The translations under genes were made by a program, and so were the position numbers. DNA of 64,000 nucleotides, from contig VXAI01000068.1 of assembly GCA_013399305.1 (NCBI GenBank), positions 2,294,798 to 2,358,797 on the forward strand. Direction: 5' to 3'. This document shows, piece after piece, positions 34,393-46,496 of this stretch; the first letter of the stretch is position 1, and every line of letters starts with the position of its first letter. The notes beneath the pieces were generated by a model that did not search any database, had not been told where the DNA came from, and saw nothing but the letters and a program-made list of their open reading frames with translations. This DNA comes from Rostratula benghalensis (lineage: Eukaryota; Chordata; Aves; Charadriiformes; Rostratulidae).

Positions 34393-37258
34393 GTGAGTAT
34401 TGGGAATATTTTAAATCTTCACACCTCTTCCTCTTCTTTCCTTTCTTTTGTGGAAGCTTTCTCATGTTTTTTTTTCCTCACAACTGCTAAAGAGGTTTCT
34501 TTCTAGACTGCCTGTGTCTGCATGGTGCTTATAAATTAGTAAAACTGTTGGTTTTTTTCTGCAGAGGAGAGGGTTGTTGAAGGTCAGAGAAAGAAAGAGG
34601 AGATGTTGATTCCTGTTAGCATGTATGCATGTGGAACTGTTCATTTTACAAAATAGTGTGAAAATCATTATGCAGTGGATGCCTTTAACTGAAGAGGTCA
34701 AATATGACAAGTCTTAATCCACCTGGGATTTGTCAGTGGGGAAAGCTATAATAAAGAATAGTGAATTGTAGGGGAGAAATATATAATTTATCTTTATTAC
34801 ACAGACGGATACCCTAACACAATGCTACTCTGGAGGAGAAATACCATTTTCTTTTTAAGCCAGTGTTTTTTCTTTAAGTTTCAAGACATTTGTCTAGCTT
34901 ACCTTTCCACAAAGAATTTAAAATAACCCGCAAACGCAAACCACTTTTATATGGAAAAAAATGGATTATATTTCTTCTGTTTCAAAACAAGAAAAATGCT
35001 ATGTCATGTAAATAGAGATTTATTTTAGTTCAGTGCAAATTTGTAAAATACCAGCTTTCTATCTTGGTCAGTTAAGTAACACTGCATTACTGTAAGGACA
35101 AAAAGGAATGTGAAATCTGGAACAAAATCTTTGCCATGGCATATTCTCTGTTTAAAAGAAATAAAACCTGGAAATGACGGGATTTACATGTTTATATAAA
35201 CAAAAGTAAAGCTGTCTAGGAGACATCTAGGATGTCTCAAAACATCATTCTTCATCTTGATAAAGACAGACTTGGTTGGGTTTTTTCTTTTTTTTTTTTG
35301 AAGCTGCAGCAGCATGTGTTTTATTATTCTAATCTGCAGTGTATGACCTGCTGCTGGAAGTTGGTGTCAACTCCCACGAGAGATTATTAGAATGTGACCA
35401 AATGGTCTTTGAAAACTCAACATACATTACTCAGAGTGATTTATGTAGAAACACGGGTACAATAATTTGGTTAAAAAAAGATGAGAAAAGACAAGGAAAA
35501 CTTTAAATCAGAACTTAACACTGTAGAGAGTATGAATGTATACAGGAAAGCAGGACATTTGAGTTTCCAGTTTGTTGTGCTTCATAAAAATGGAGTAGTG
35601 TGCTGCTGAAGCAACATAAAATGAAGTGCTCTGTTATAGAATGATTTTGTTACCTATTAGCAATATAATTTCTGGGACTATTGAGAAATAGCTTAATTTT
35701 ATTTTACATTTTCATTTGTCAGAGTTCAAGACATAAATATAAAATGGGTAACCAAACCACTCCATTTCTTTTAAAGGCGTCTTTTAAGAAAATTTCTAAG
35801 ATGATTAAGGCATAAAAATATTTTATTTTCTGTTTTCCTTATTTGTGGCATTCTGGCCACAACCCTACAAAAAACCAAACCAAAACACAAACAAAAAAAC
35901 CCCAACGTACAAAAAGAAACGAAACCCTATAAAAAACCCCAGCAGAGAATGTAGTCTCTGCCTAGATATACTGTGACTGCACAGTCAGCTAGAGTGGCTA
36001 GGCACTGAACTACTGAAATCAGCTCTTAGTACTTGACTAGTTATATGTCTTTGAAATGTACTTTTTCCTCGTGGTTTGTAGGAGCTAAATTTGTAAAGAA
36101 CAAAAGCGGAAGCACCGCACAGATATGTATTAAATCTGTACAGACAGACTCTTGACAAACAGATAACTTACGTGCCACAAAAGCATTGCCAGAGCTTTTG
36201 ATATGCTTAGTATTAAAACTTTTTATTCTTTGAGGAAAATACATTTTTCTAGAACCCCTTGGCTCCCCTGGGAAATTTCAGCAGTTGTTCAGTTTATCGT
36301 CTCACGTTGTCTGCTCTCTTCCTTTGTGCTGCCCTTTTAGCAGGTTCCTTTAGCCAAATCCATGAGTTGGGAGACATGCCAGGTGACCAGAGTTTGCTAC
36401 TTGTTTGGTATAAATGACTAGTCATCGCTTTGAGGTGTCTGACACTGCGAGTTCTCTGCAAACACCTACTATTTAAAGCATCCTGTTTCTATTTTACCTC
36501 TTGTCTGTAATCGTAAAGTGTTAGCAATACAGCCCCAATGTTCCATTTCAGTGAGAAATGGGGACCTGCTGTGCTAATTGTCAAGCTACCTGACTGTATT
36601 CTCACTACTCTTTCTGATTCCCCTATAAATTTTTCTGTAAATTTCTGCTTTATCCTCTTATACATTTCAAAATATTTTCTTGCAAGTGTATCTTATGGTG
36701 CTGCTTTTGCAGCAGCATGTGCTATAGTAAAAATACTGGTGACTTGATAACTGTAGTTGAAGAAATCAATTACATAGAGGGTAAGAAAAATACTAAAAGG
36801 AGTGATCCTCATGTGTAGTGCTTGTGTGGAGGGTGGTGAAGTGATTCAGGAGCCTTCTTTTCCAGTCAAGTGTTTGTAACTAGACTTCCTTTTCTTTTTT
36901 ATAGTCTGCCCCCTCCCTTGAGCGCTGCAGCTTGATCACCACCTTAAAAACTAGTATGTTTTCTTCCAAAGCTGTATTTTTCAAGTATTAGAGTAAGTTA
37001 GAATGGTTTATTTTGACTGATATGAAGTGTTTTCTTTACGATAATGATCATGATGATGCCCCAGTTGAACTTTTGCTTGGTAATATTGAAAGAGATTGGT
37101 AAATCTGGCTTTGATCTGAACACATAAAATAGTTTCCTTTTTAAGTAATGGTGTATGGCACATGAGGCGTAAGATCCATTGATCTCAACTCTGTTTATTA
37201 GACTTAAAAAGAACCTGTATATGGTGTATTATAAAAGTGTATAAATTTAAATCATGAT

Positions 37259-37384
37259 CACAGAATCATAGAATGGTTAGAGTTGGAAGGTACCTTAAAG
37301 ATCAAGTTCCAACCCCCCGGCCATAGTCAGGAACACCTCCCACTAGAGGAGGTTCCTCAAAGCCTCATCCAGTCTGGCCTTATC
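37259..37384 (-). mobile_element. CR1 LINE 3'-end fragment
   Basis: The plus strand starts CACAGAATCATAGAATGGTT and continues with AGAGTTGGAAGGTACC-TTAAAGATCAAG, the reverse complement of the CR1 3' terminus with its ATTCTATGATTCTGTG tail unit. It is strongly 5'-truncated (about 125 bp), as is usual for CR1. It is fairly well preserved at the 3' end. Confidence 0.9.
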
Positions 37385-38927
37385 AGCTTTTTGCTTTAGC
37401 TGAAAGAACAGATCTCTTACTTTCAGGCGCTTAATATCCTGAATTTTACTACAGAAGTGATGTACTTGTAGAAGACCATTTGGAAGCTTTGACTGCTCTC
37501 TCTAAATACAGCTTCTGCACTCTGGTAATAGTTGTGGTCTCATGGGCTTTGGATTCTGTTGAAGGTACTGCTTTCCAGCATACAGTTGCACAAGGCTTCA
37601 GAAAAATCTTTATAGAATTAAATTTGTAAGATCCCTGAGGTCAGTAGAGCCCTGTGGTATTACGATATCGTCTTTAGCGACTGAAAGTTAGGCTTGCTTA
37701 GAATCAGTTATACATGTTCTTACATTTGTGGTTTTGTGCAATACTTTTATGGTCAGATACTGAGCAATGCCTGAGGAATAAGTTCACTTCACTTTTCATT
37801 TCAGTGCTGTGTGAAATATGTATGCTGGTTAGAATCCTTATCAAGAGTGGATTTACATTTTTATAAATACATAGTAATAAATTGAGACTGGGCATAATAA
37901 AAATCAGCAAAATGAACATTAATTTATTCCTCAGCATCCCAAGTAAGTATTGGAATAATATTTTTCATATAATTACTTGTTTCTGCTTTATAATAATATA
38001 AGAAAAGAATGATAACATAATATGAACTTCTTTTTTTTGCAACATATGTATGTTTTGTATAAGGCTGCAGTCTAAATAATTTGATAATAACAACTACTAG
38101 TTCTCCTTTCTGTAACTGCAGTATTGTAGGTTCATACTGAGTTTACTTTCAGAATCATAATAGAGGAGGAGGGGCTATTATAGTGGAATGGAACTCTGGT
38201 GCTTTGAGACCCGTTATTCTTAGTTTCTTGTCGCTTATTTTACTAAAATGTAATTTTGAAAAATACACAAATACAGCTTTTGCTGTTGCAGTTCAATTTC
38301 TGCTGAAGCAGCTATCTCTGATAGCATTGTCAAAGCAGAAAACAAACTCTCATTCTCTCTGGTATTTCTTGTCTGGTGTAGACTTGTGATTCACAGAATG
38401 TAGTTTATTCATTCATCTTCCTGATTTGATTAGCTGAAATTGTTTCATGGTGAATGGAGCAGTTATATCAATATACCAAACAATGTATGGACTAAATTCT
38501 GCACTAAAAGCTCTCTTTGTAATCAGGGATTGGGTGAAGATCTAGAACACATGCCTCTGTAAATGTAGGCTTTGTGAATGGCTTTCACGAGGCAACCACT
38601 GAGATGGGCCTTGCAGCCAGCTTGTCCCAGCGTGGTCAGAGCACACCCCAGTAGGTCCTGCTCATTCATCAATGGGAATCATTGATGCTGGGCCATTGGC
38701 AAAATGCTGGGGAAACAGCAGGCAGGTTGTGAAATCTGTCCACATGGTTACTTTAGAGATTGCTCCTTTTAGATCAACACATACAAATTTAAGGATCTAG
38801 CTTTATAGAAATAACTGCAAACTTGAGTGCAACCAATAGGTCTATTAATCCAGGTCTTATTCTGCTAACTGTTTAAACTGGTGTAGTAAATATGCACTGT
38901 TATTTTGTGAAGTTGAGTTTAATTCAC

Positions 38928-39406
38928 TACAAAAAAGACATTGAGGTGCTGAAGTGTGTCCAGAGAGCAGCAACAAAGCTGGTGAAGGGTCTAAAGTACA
39001 AGCCTTAAGAGGAGCAGCTGAGGGAACTGAGGTTGTTCAGCCTGGAGAAAAGGAGCCTGAGGGGAGACCTTATTGCTCTCTACAACTACCTGAAAGGAGG
39101 TTGTAGAGAGGTGGGAGTTGATCTCTTCCCCCAGTAACAAGTGAGAAGACAAGAGGAAACCAGGTGAGATCAGGTGAGATTTAGATTGGATATTAGGAAA
39201 AAGTTATTCGCTGAAAGGGTTGTCAAACGTTGGAACAGCCTGCTCGGGAAAGTGTTTGAGTCACCATCCCTGGAGGTGTTAAAAAGACGTGTAGATGTGG
39301 TGCTGAGGGACATAGTTTAGTGGTGGACTTGGCAGTGCTACCTAAAGTGTTGGAGCTTGAGGCTCCTAAAGGTTTCTTTCAATCTAAATGATTGTATGAT
39401 TCTATT
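38928..39406 (+). mobile_element. CR1 LINE fragment (end of ORF2 plus 3' UTR)
   Basis: The sequence resembles the C-terminal part of CR1 ORF2 ([58 protein letters not shown]), with frameshifts and stops, then the 3' UTR ending ATGATTGTATGATTCTATT. It is about 480 bp, 5'-truncated and clearly decayed. A 10-bp direct duplication (CAGGTGAGAT twice) sits at 39161-39180. Confidence 0.9.
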
Positions 39407-41562
39407 ATCTGTGTAGTATTTCGGGTAGAAATTTGATAGATAGAATTCTGTAAGTGGGAGTATTTCATAGGGTTAGCTATTGGCCCACGGATAAGATATT
39501 ACAAGTAAATGCAAAGAAACTGACATTCTTATTTTGTATACAAAGTCATTTGTGTTTCACTGAAAAATGATTTCTTAAAGTGAGTTTCCACGTACTGGGA
39601 TTGGAGATGCATTTTGGTTGAAATGCATGACCCACGCACTTAGAAATTTCAGGGCAGAGCTTGTTTTCAGATTAAAGCTTCATCCCACTTCAGACTCTAT
39701 CTAACAGACAGATTCAAATGTTAGCAAGCCTTAGAAAGTATGGATCCAGGTTTACTTTCTTCATTGGAATGACTAAATTGTGCCATAAAATGTCATTTAG
39801 GTTAGCTATAGGATGTAACTGCTGATTATCCTCCCCTTTTATGCTACTCTGGTGCACTGCAAATGGAGCAAGACGGGACAAACATTGAGCAGTTGAAGGC
39901 ATTATCCTCTGGATGCTTGGATGTGAGTGTATTGATGTAATCTGTCACTCAGGCATCCTTACTCAGACAACTGATTTGGGGAATATCTATATTAATTTAT
40001 TGATGAATATATAATTTTCCTAGTGATTCACTCCTATTCTTGCTTGAAAAATTAAATATATGTGACCTTTCCCTTATGTTTACACAATACTTAATATACC
40101 CTGGGCACAGCTGTGCATAATACTACTACTAATAAAGAAAGCAGGTGAAAGTTAATGGTGCTGAGGCCCTTTAGTTTGGATATTCCATTCAACATTCTTT
40201 AAAGGTCACTGAATTTCAGAGAAATGATGGTCATTCAGAATTCAGGCCTGTTTTAGAGTGTCTCAGCTGGGTACCTAAACAGATTTCTCCAGGATCACTG
40301 ACCACATGAAAAGTCTTGGCCATTGTGTTTTCTCTTCCAGGAGCTGTACAGAATTGCATTTCTTACTCCTAAAGACCTGGGAGGTTTCAGTTTTTGTTTT
40401 AGTTGGTTTTTTTTTTTTTTTTTGGTAGTAGAGCACATTATGTTTATTCAGAAAGTTACTTTTCAAGTCACAATATCCTGCAGACCCTTAAACCCAAGTA
40501 AAGGCTAAATTGAGAATGGAACTGCTGTGTAATAGTATGCAGATCCCTCATTTTGCATATTTCTCAGGGCATTTAATTACATCACTTCCAAAAAGACAGC
40601 TTCTTCAGAGCTGTAGTCTCACAGAAGTGTTAATGAAATATAGAACTCCCACAGTAAAGTTCTGATATTGGTGACGTTTGTGCAACCCTATTGTCCTCAC
40701 TGTAGCTGCATCACTACAGTCAAAACCAGAGTTTGATCCTAACCATATCATATGTAACATCTAAAGGACAAAAAAATCCACTGCCTGTGCAGCGCTGGCA
40801 AAAGATGGCCTTTGGTACAGGTCAGTCTGTACTTAGCAACAGCAAAACGCAATTTTCATTCACTGAAAATGAAATGAGAGGCCAGTAAGGGCCTGCCTTT
40901 TTTTAGGTGTACAAAACTCTAAGTGACTTTTTTTGGGGAGGAGAAAATAGCATATGGATGTCAAGTTCAAGACTGATAGCTGTTGAACAGAAGTGTAGGT
41001 CTAAAATCTGCAGTGCTTCACACGTCATGAAATCTTTTCTATAGTTGGCAGGCAAAATGATGATAGAAGTCTGTGAAATCCAGAACAGGCTATATAATGA
41101 TCTCTGTCTATGTATTTGAACAGTAAACCATTTAAAAAATTGTTCATCTGGTGGAGCTTTATTAAAACGTTTGTATTTAAATGTTAACCTTTAAAACGTA
41201 TGAGCCTGTTGTATTTTTGCATTTAAAATATCAGAATTTAATCATTCCTTGTGCGAAGTACTGATGAGAGTGCTTCTCATGAGAGAAGATCATCCTAGAG
41301 AATATTGACAGTAAAGCAGGATGCTGACACTGAAGGAAAACTACCACTATAACATCATAGAATGAAGAATGAAGAATGCACAAGTATGTTAAGTCCAGGC
41401 TATTTAGTGTAAAAATCATACTCACAGTTTTTTTTCTATGTTGTTTTATTTTTGCTTTCTGAGATTGTGGGGGTTTTGTGCAAAAATCTGAAATAAGTCT
41501 GTGCAATATCTAGACCAGGAAGAACACTAACGTTCTTTACATGAATAAATCTATATTGTATT

Positions 41563-42502
41563 NNNNNNNNNNNNNNNNNNNNNNNNNNNNNNNNNNNNNN
41601 NNNNNNNNNNNNNNNNNNNNNNNNNNNNNNNNNNNNNNNNNNNNNNNNNNNNNNNNNNNNNNNNNNNNNNNNNNNNNNNNNNNNNNNNNNNNNNNNNNNN
41701 NNNNNNNNNNNNNNNNNNNNNNNNNNNNNNNNNNNNNNNNNNNNNNNNNNNNNNNNNNNNNNNNNNNNNNNNNNNNNNNNNNNNNNNNNNNNNNNNNNNN
41801 NNNNNNNNNNNNNNNNNNNNNNNNNNNNNNNNNNNNNNNNNNNNNNNNNNNNNNNNNNNNNNNNNNNNNNNNNNNNNNNNNNNNNNNNNNNNNNNNNNNN
41901 NNNNNNNNNNNNNNNNNNNNNNNNNNNNNNNNNNNNNNNNNNNNNNNNNNNNNNNNNNNNNNNNNNNNNNNNNNNNNNNNNNNNNNNNNNNNNNNNNNNN
42001 NNNNNNNNNNNNNNNNNNNNNNNNNNNNNNNNNNNNNNNNNNNNNNNNNNNNNNNNNNNNNNNNNNNNNNNNNNNNNNNNNNNNNNNNNNNNNNNNNNNN
42101 NNNNNNNNNNNNNNNNNNNNNNNNNNNNNNNNNNNNNNNNNNNNNNNNNNNNNNNNNNNNNNNNNNNNNNNNNNNNNNNNNNNNNNNNNNNNNNNNNNNN
42201 NNNNNNNNNNNNNNNNNNNNNNNNNNNNNNNNNNNNNNNNNNNNNNNNNNNNNNNNNNNNNNNNNNNNNNNNNNNNNNNNNNNNNNNNNNNNNNNNNNNN
42301 NNNNNNNNNNNNNNNNNNNNNNNNNNNNNNNNNNNNNNNNNNNNNNNNNNNNNNNNNNNNNNNNNNNNNNNNNNNNNNNNNNNNNNNNNNNNNNNNNNNN
42401 NNNNNNNNNNNNNNNNNNNNNNNNNNNNNNNNNNNNNNNNNNNNNNNNNNNNNNNNNNNNNNNNNNNNNNNNNNNNNNNNNNNNNNNNNNNNNNNNNNNN
42501 NN
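41563..42502. other. Assembly gap (940 N)
   Basis: Run of 940 N bases within TMEM163 intron 2. Long ORFs called across it are artefacts of translating N. Its real length and content are unknown. Confidence 0.99.
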
Positions 42503-45500
42503 AAATTTGTGCTTTGCTTCTTGACAGAGATGAATTTGTAATTTTTTGCATTTGGAGCTCAAAATCAAGATTAATGAAAGAAAATGGATGTTTAGTATTC
42601 ATTGTACCAGTGCCACTTTATTGTTTGAAGCTTGTGAGGATGTAAAGCACTACTGAGCTAAAACAAATGCTTTGGGCAGCAGTGAAAGTGATGAAAATCA
42701 GAACACAGCTTTCTTTTCCTTAGATTTTCTTCTGCCAGAAATTTTATTCACATGTTTTAACTTAGTAGACAACAAAATGTAAAATTGTGCCTGACTTGTC
42801 TTTTTCAATAATGTTTATAACTTTTGCTTTGCCGGGGAGGTTGATAGTGCTTGGTGTTTGCTTCTTGGCACTGACTCGCTCTGATTTCCCAGAGCAGTGT
42901 TTGAGTGCCTTTCACTGAAAGTCAAAACTTGTTAGATTTTAATGCTCTTTCAGTATACACTTCTATTTGCAGATGAGTCATCTTGTTTTGGTTGGTCTGC
43001 ACTATAGCAGGAACTTAATAATAGTGAAATAATCACATAAATAATATCTGCTGCTTTGCAACACAATATAACTCCCAGCAAGTCTATACCATGTTCCAGC
43101 AGAACATACTTCTGGTTGGCTGAGAGACGTGCCAACAGTGGTGAAGCAGTGGTAGTGCTAGATGAGAAATGGGAGCATCTGGGAGTCTGTGGCTATATGC
43201 AAGGCTGTAGTGGAGAAAATCTATCATAATGGAGGGTGATGATGTTTGAATTGGTGACACTGCTCCCTCTAAGAACCCAGTATTAACTGAAGGGCACTTG
43301 CTTCTGAAAATACCACCAGCAGGAGTGTTTAACTTTAATGTCCTAGATACTGTGATTTGCTACATGCTATGACACTTCTTGAAAACAGACATGTTAATAA
43401 TGATCTTGTGAAAAATCCAGTTTGATAAATTAATCTACTGTTTAATTTGAAAAAAAAGATTATTTATCATTGTAGGTGTAGTAAACTGTAGTAGAACTCC
43501 ATTGTGCTCTGTTAAACAGCTGTACTTGTCCATGGTAGTGATGGGCAGTTCTGGTGTGTGTGGGTTGATCGCTCTGTTACTGTACTTTACTGAAAATATT
43601 ACACAGATATTAGTCTAAAATAAAAACATATAAAAATACAGTGGGGTAGGGTTGTTTGGTGAGGTTGGGTTTTTTGGGTTTGGCATTTTTATTCATTGAG
43701 GGGATGGTACTTGAATGATGAGGGTCTGCAGTTGTTCTGAAATCTATTTTGCATTCATAATTTTGATGTCCTGTCAAGCAACTGCAGCGTCAGTTGGTCA
43801 AGTCTTTCATGTTGAATGATTGGAAAACTGTGTTACATTGTATTAAAAGGGTGCTACAGGCTGGCTGAATTAATTTTGTTCAAATACATATAGTCCTTAG
43901 TCTTTGGTAAAGACTGAGACCAGAAATCTGGATATTGGGGGAGGCAATATAACTTTTAATAGACATTAACCTTTGTTTTCAAACCAGCCTTCTGCAGAGC
44001 TTCTAAGTATTTCCTCCAACTTTCATGTATGACCTTTACTGTTCTTTTGTTCTCTGGATGTGCAGAAAGAGGGTCAGATACCCTTAACTTCAGAGTGAGA
44101 AGCAGCAGATTAGTCAGTGCTTAGTCAAAGAAGGCTGACCAGAAATAACCAGCTGGTATTTTTGCTAGACAGAAAAACTGCAGAGGAAGGGGGATAGTCT
44201 GACAAATACTGTAAAAATAGTTAGACAAAAGGCATCTGTCTTCCAGGAACTGCAGTGGAATAAGTGCCTTTTGGTACTTGCACCACGAGCTCTGCCTTTC
44301 TGGAGAGATCTCAGGGACATTTAATGCTAGGTGCGATGCTGAGAACCTGAGTAAGATCTACTGCAGAACAGGATTCAGAGCTGAAGCCTTAATGAAGATT
44401 TCACATTAGATATGAAGACTGTTTATCTTCTGCTATTAAAGATTATGCATTGAAGAACTATTGAGTATAATGTATCTTTTCATTATATCAAGCTGAAGAA
44501 AATACACCTCTAAGTGCATTGTCCTTGGATCACTTTTTTTAATGAAACATTTCAATGGCCAAAGAGTGACAGGATTTCCCCAGGCTCTGAAAAGAAAAAT
44601 TTCAAGTTTTAGGTGAAAGATTTATTATTGTTCAGTGGGATTTAATAGAATGAAAATGCAGCCTGGGGTGTCAGGATGTGTAGCTGGGGAAAATAAAAGT
44701 AGCTCCATGTATTCCCATTTTGGTAGGCCTGAGAGATAACTGATAGACAGGTTAAGGTATAGTTGAAATGCTGAAGTCCAAATTAGAAAGGAGATCCTTA
44801 GAAATAGTGTTTTATGGAAATTACATAACTTACTTTACCTTGATAAAAGGAATTGTGATCCTTCTGTGATAAGCAAGTTCTTTCAAAGCAATGAATGGCT
44901 TCAGATACTTAATAATAGCTTTGTGATGTTTGGAACAGTTAAATTAACTTTTTCATTTGAGTAAATCCTAGAAAAATGTTTCTAACAGTTCCACGGAAAA
45001 CGGAGGGCAGTGCCAAGTAACCCAGCATCCGATGTGGCTAGCATCATGGAAGCTAGTGACAAAACTGGTGGTGACTGCAGTGGTGGCAGATCACTGCCGG
45101 ACTACGTGGCTGAGGAGTTACAAGAAAACTGCTAGACAGCACAAAAGAGAGTAAGACAGCCAGTACTAGCATTGGTTTATGTTGCTTAATTTGTATGTGT
45201 GTAAGTGGATGCTGCTGGGGACACAGGAAGGCAGATGAAAGGCATCAGTCTTAGCTGGTGGTTCTGTAAGAGACTGAATAAGGGCTACGTGTATGGCTGG
45301 ATGATTATTGTCTACCTCCCGACTTGATAGATATTGCTATTCTCTGACTTGCTGCTGTGGGTAACATATATCAGACTATAATGGCTAACTGGGTGGAACT
45401 AATAGTACCCAAAAGAGCCAATTCGTTTGCTTATCTCTGTGACACGTTAGAAACTGGTAATAAACTGTGTCTCCTTTTTATTTAGCGTGACTTGATATTT

Positions 45501-45978
45501 CTGTGTGTAATTAGCTGTAACGAGAAACAGAAAGATTGTTTAACAATTCTCTCTCTAGCCATGGGAAAAAAAAAAGTCAGCAAATGAATTTGTACAGATT
45601 GTGAGTTAAGGAGATAAAATTCATAGTTATATGCCTATTGCCATGTGAGGTCTGATTGTGGGAAACCCGTAGTTACTGCTTGTGCATGCGTTAAAAACCC
45701 CCAAACAACTTAAACAACCACAAAAACCCCCTAAAACAAAAAAACCCCTGATATTGAGATGTAAGCAAATGATCCAGTTTTGTAATTTTGAATCCTGGTG
45801 AACACTTGAGCAAACTCAGCCTAAAGGGAGATTTCCTGCTACTCTCCCATCAAGAAATGCTCTTTGGGTTATTGTGTGTACATTGCCCTGCTGAGAAGCA
45901 TCTGGTGGATGAAAACAAGACACGGATTTAAGGGACAATGCTGCAAGTAATGTATAAGTAATGTATGATTAATGTAGT

Positions 45979-46243
45979 GATAGGATGAGACAAAATGTTT
46001 TTAAACTGGAAGAGGGTAGATTTACATTAGATATTGGGAAGAAATTATTTAGTGTGAGGGTGGGGAGACACTGGAATAGGTTGCCCAGAGAAGCTGTAGA
46101 TGCCCCATTCCTGGACGTGTTCAAGACCAGGCTGGATGGGGCTTTGAGCAACCTGGTCTGGTGGGAGGTGTCCCTGCCCATGGCAAGGGTTTGGAACTCA
46201 ATGGTCTTTAAGGTCATTTCCAACCCAAACCATTCTATGACTC
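45979..46243 (+). mobile_element. CR1 LINE fragment
   Basis: It begins GATAGGATGAGACAAAATG and reads through FKLEEGRFTLDIGKKLFSV and RHWNRLPREAV (CR1 ORF2 C-terminus). It ends TTTAAGGTCATTTCCAACCC-AAACCATTCTATGACTC, the CR1 3' end. About 265 bp, 5'-truncated. The ORF2 tail frame is open from 45985 through the fragment end, but this is only a remnant. Confidence 0.92.
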
Positions 46244-46369
46244 CTTGCACCCCTCACCCACTCTGTTAAGTCTCTCACTCCCAGCCCCTGTCTGGGGACA
46301 ATGACATTGTCCTGTGACACCAGCTACATACCTCTTCCTGTTGGGCTCTGCCTGTGGTGCCACATTTTG

Positions 46370-46496
46370 GATTGACGTAGTGCTTAGTGACATGGTTTAG
46401 TGATGGTTTTATCTGAGTTAAGTTTGATGGTTGGACTAGATGATCTTAAAGGTCCCTTCCAACCTAGACAGTTTTATGATTCTGTGATTCTATAAT
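46370..46496 (+). mobile_element. Second CR1 LINE 3' end, adjacent
   Basis: Contains GTAGTGCTTAGTGACATGGTTTAGTGATGG followed by TTGGACTAGATGATCTTAAAGGTCCCTTCCAACC and ends TATGATTCTGTGATTCTATAAT, a complete CR1-type 3' end. It lies 130 bp after the previous CR1 in the same orientation and differs in its 3' UTR, so it is a separate insertion of another subfamily. The 130 bp between them is not recognised. Confidence 0.9.

Noticed and set aside
41436..42602. ORFs of 327-388 codons
   Set aside because: They are almost entirely translated N bases across the assembly gap; only a few real codons flank it.
44989..45135. 48-codon open block after a TTTCTAACAG acceptor-like site in TMEM163 intron 2
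   Set aside because: Tested as TMEM163 exon 3 or an alternative last exon. The peptide does not resemble TMEM163, and in the required phase the frame ends after about ten codons.
45969..46269. 93-94-codon ORFs on both strands
   Set aside because: Part of a CR1 fragment; the plus-strand frame is the ORF2 tail, not a host gene.
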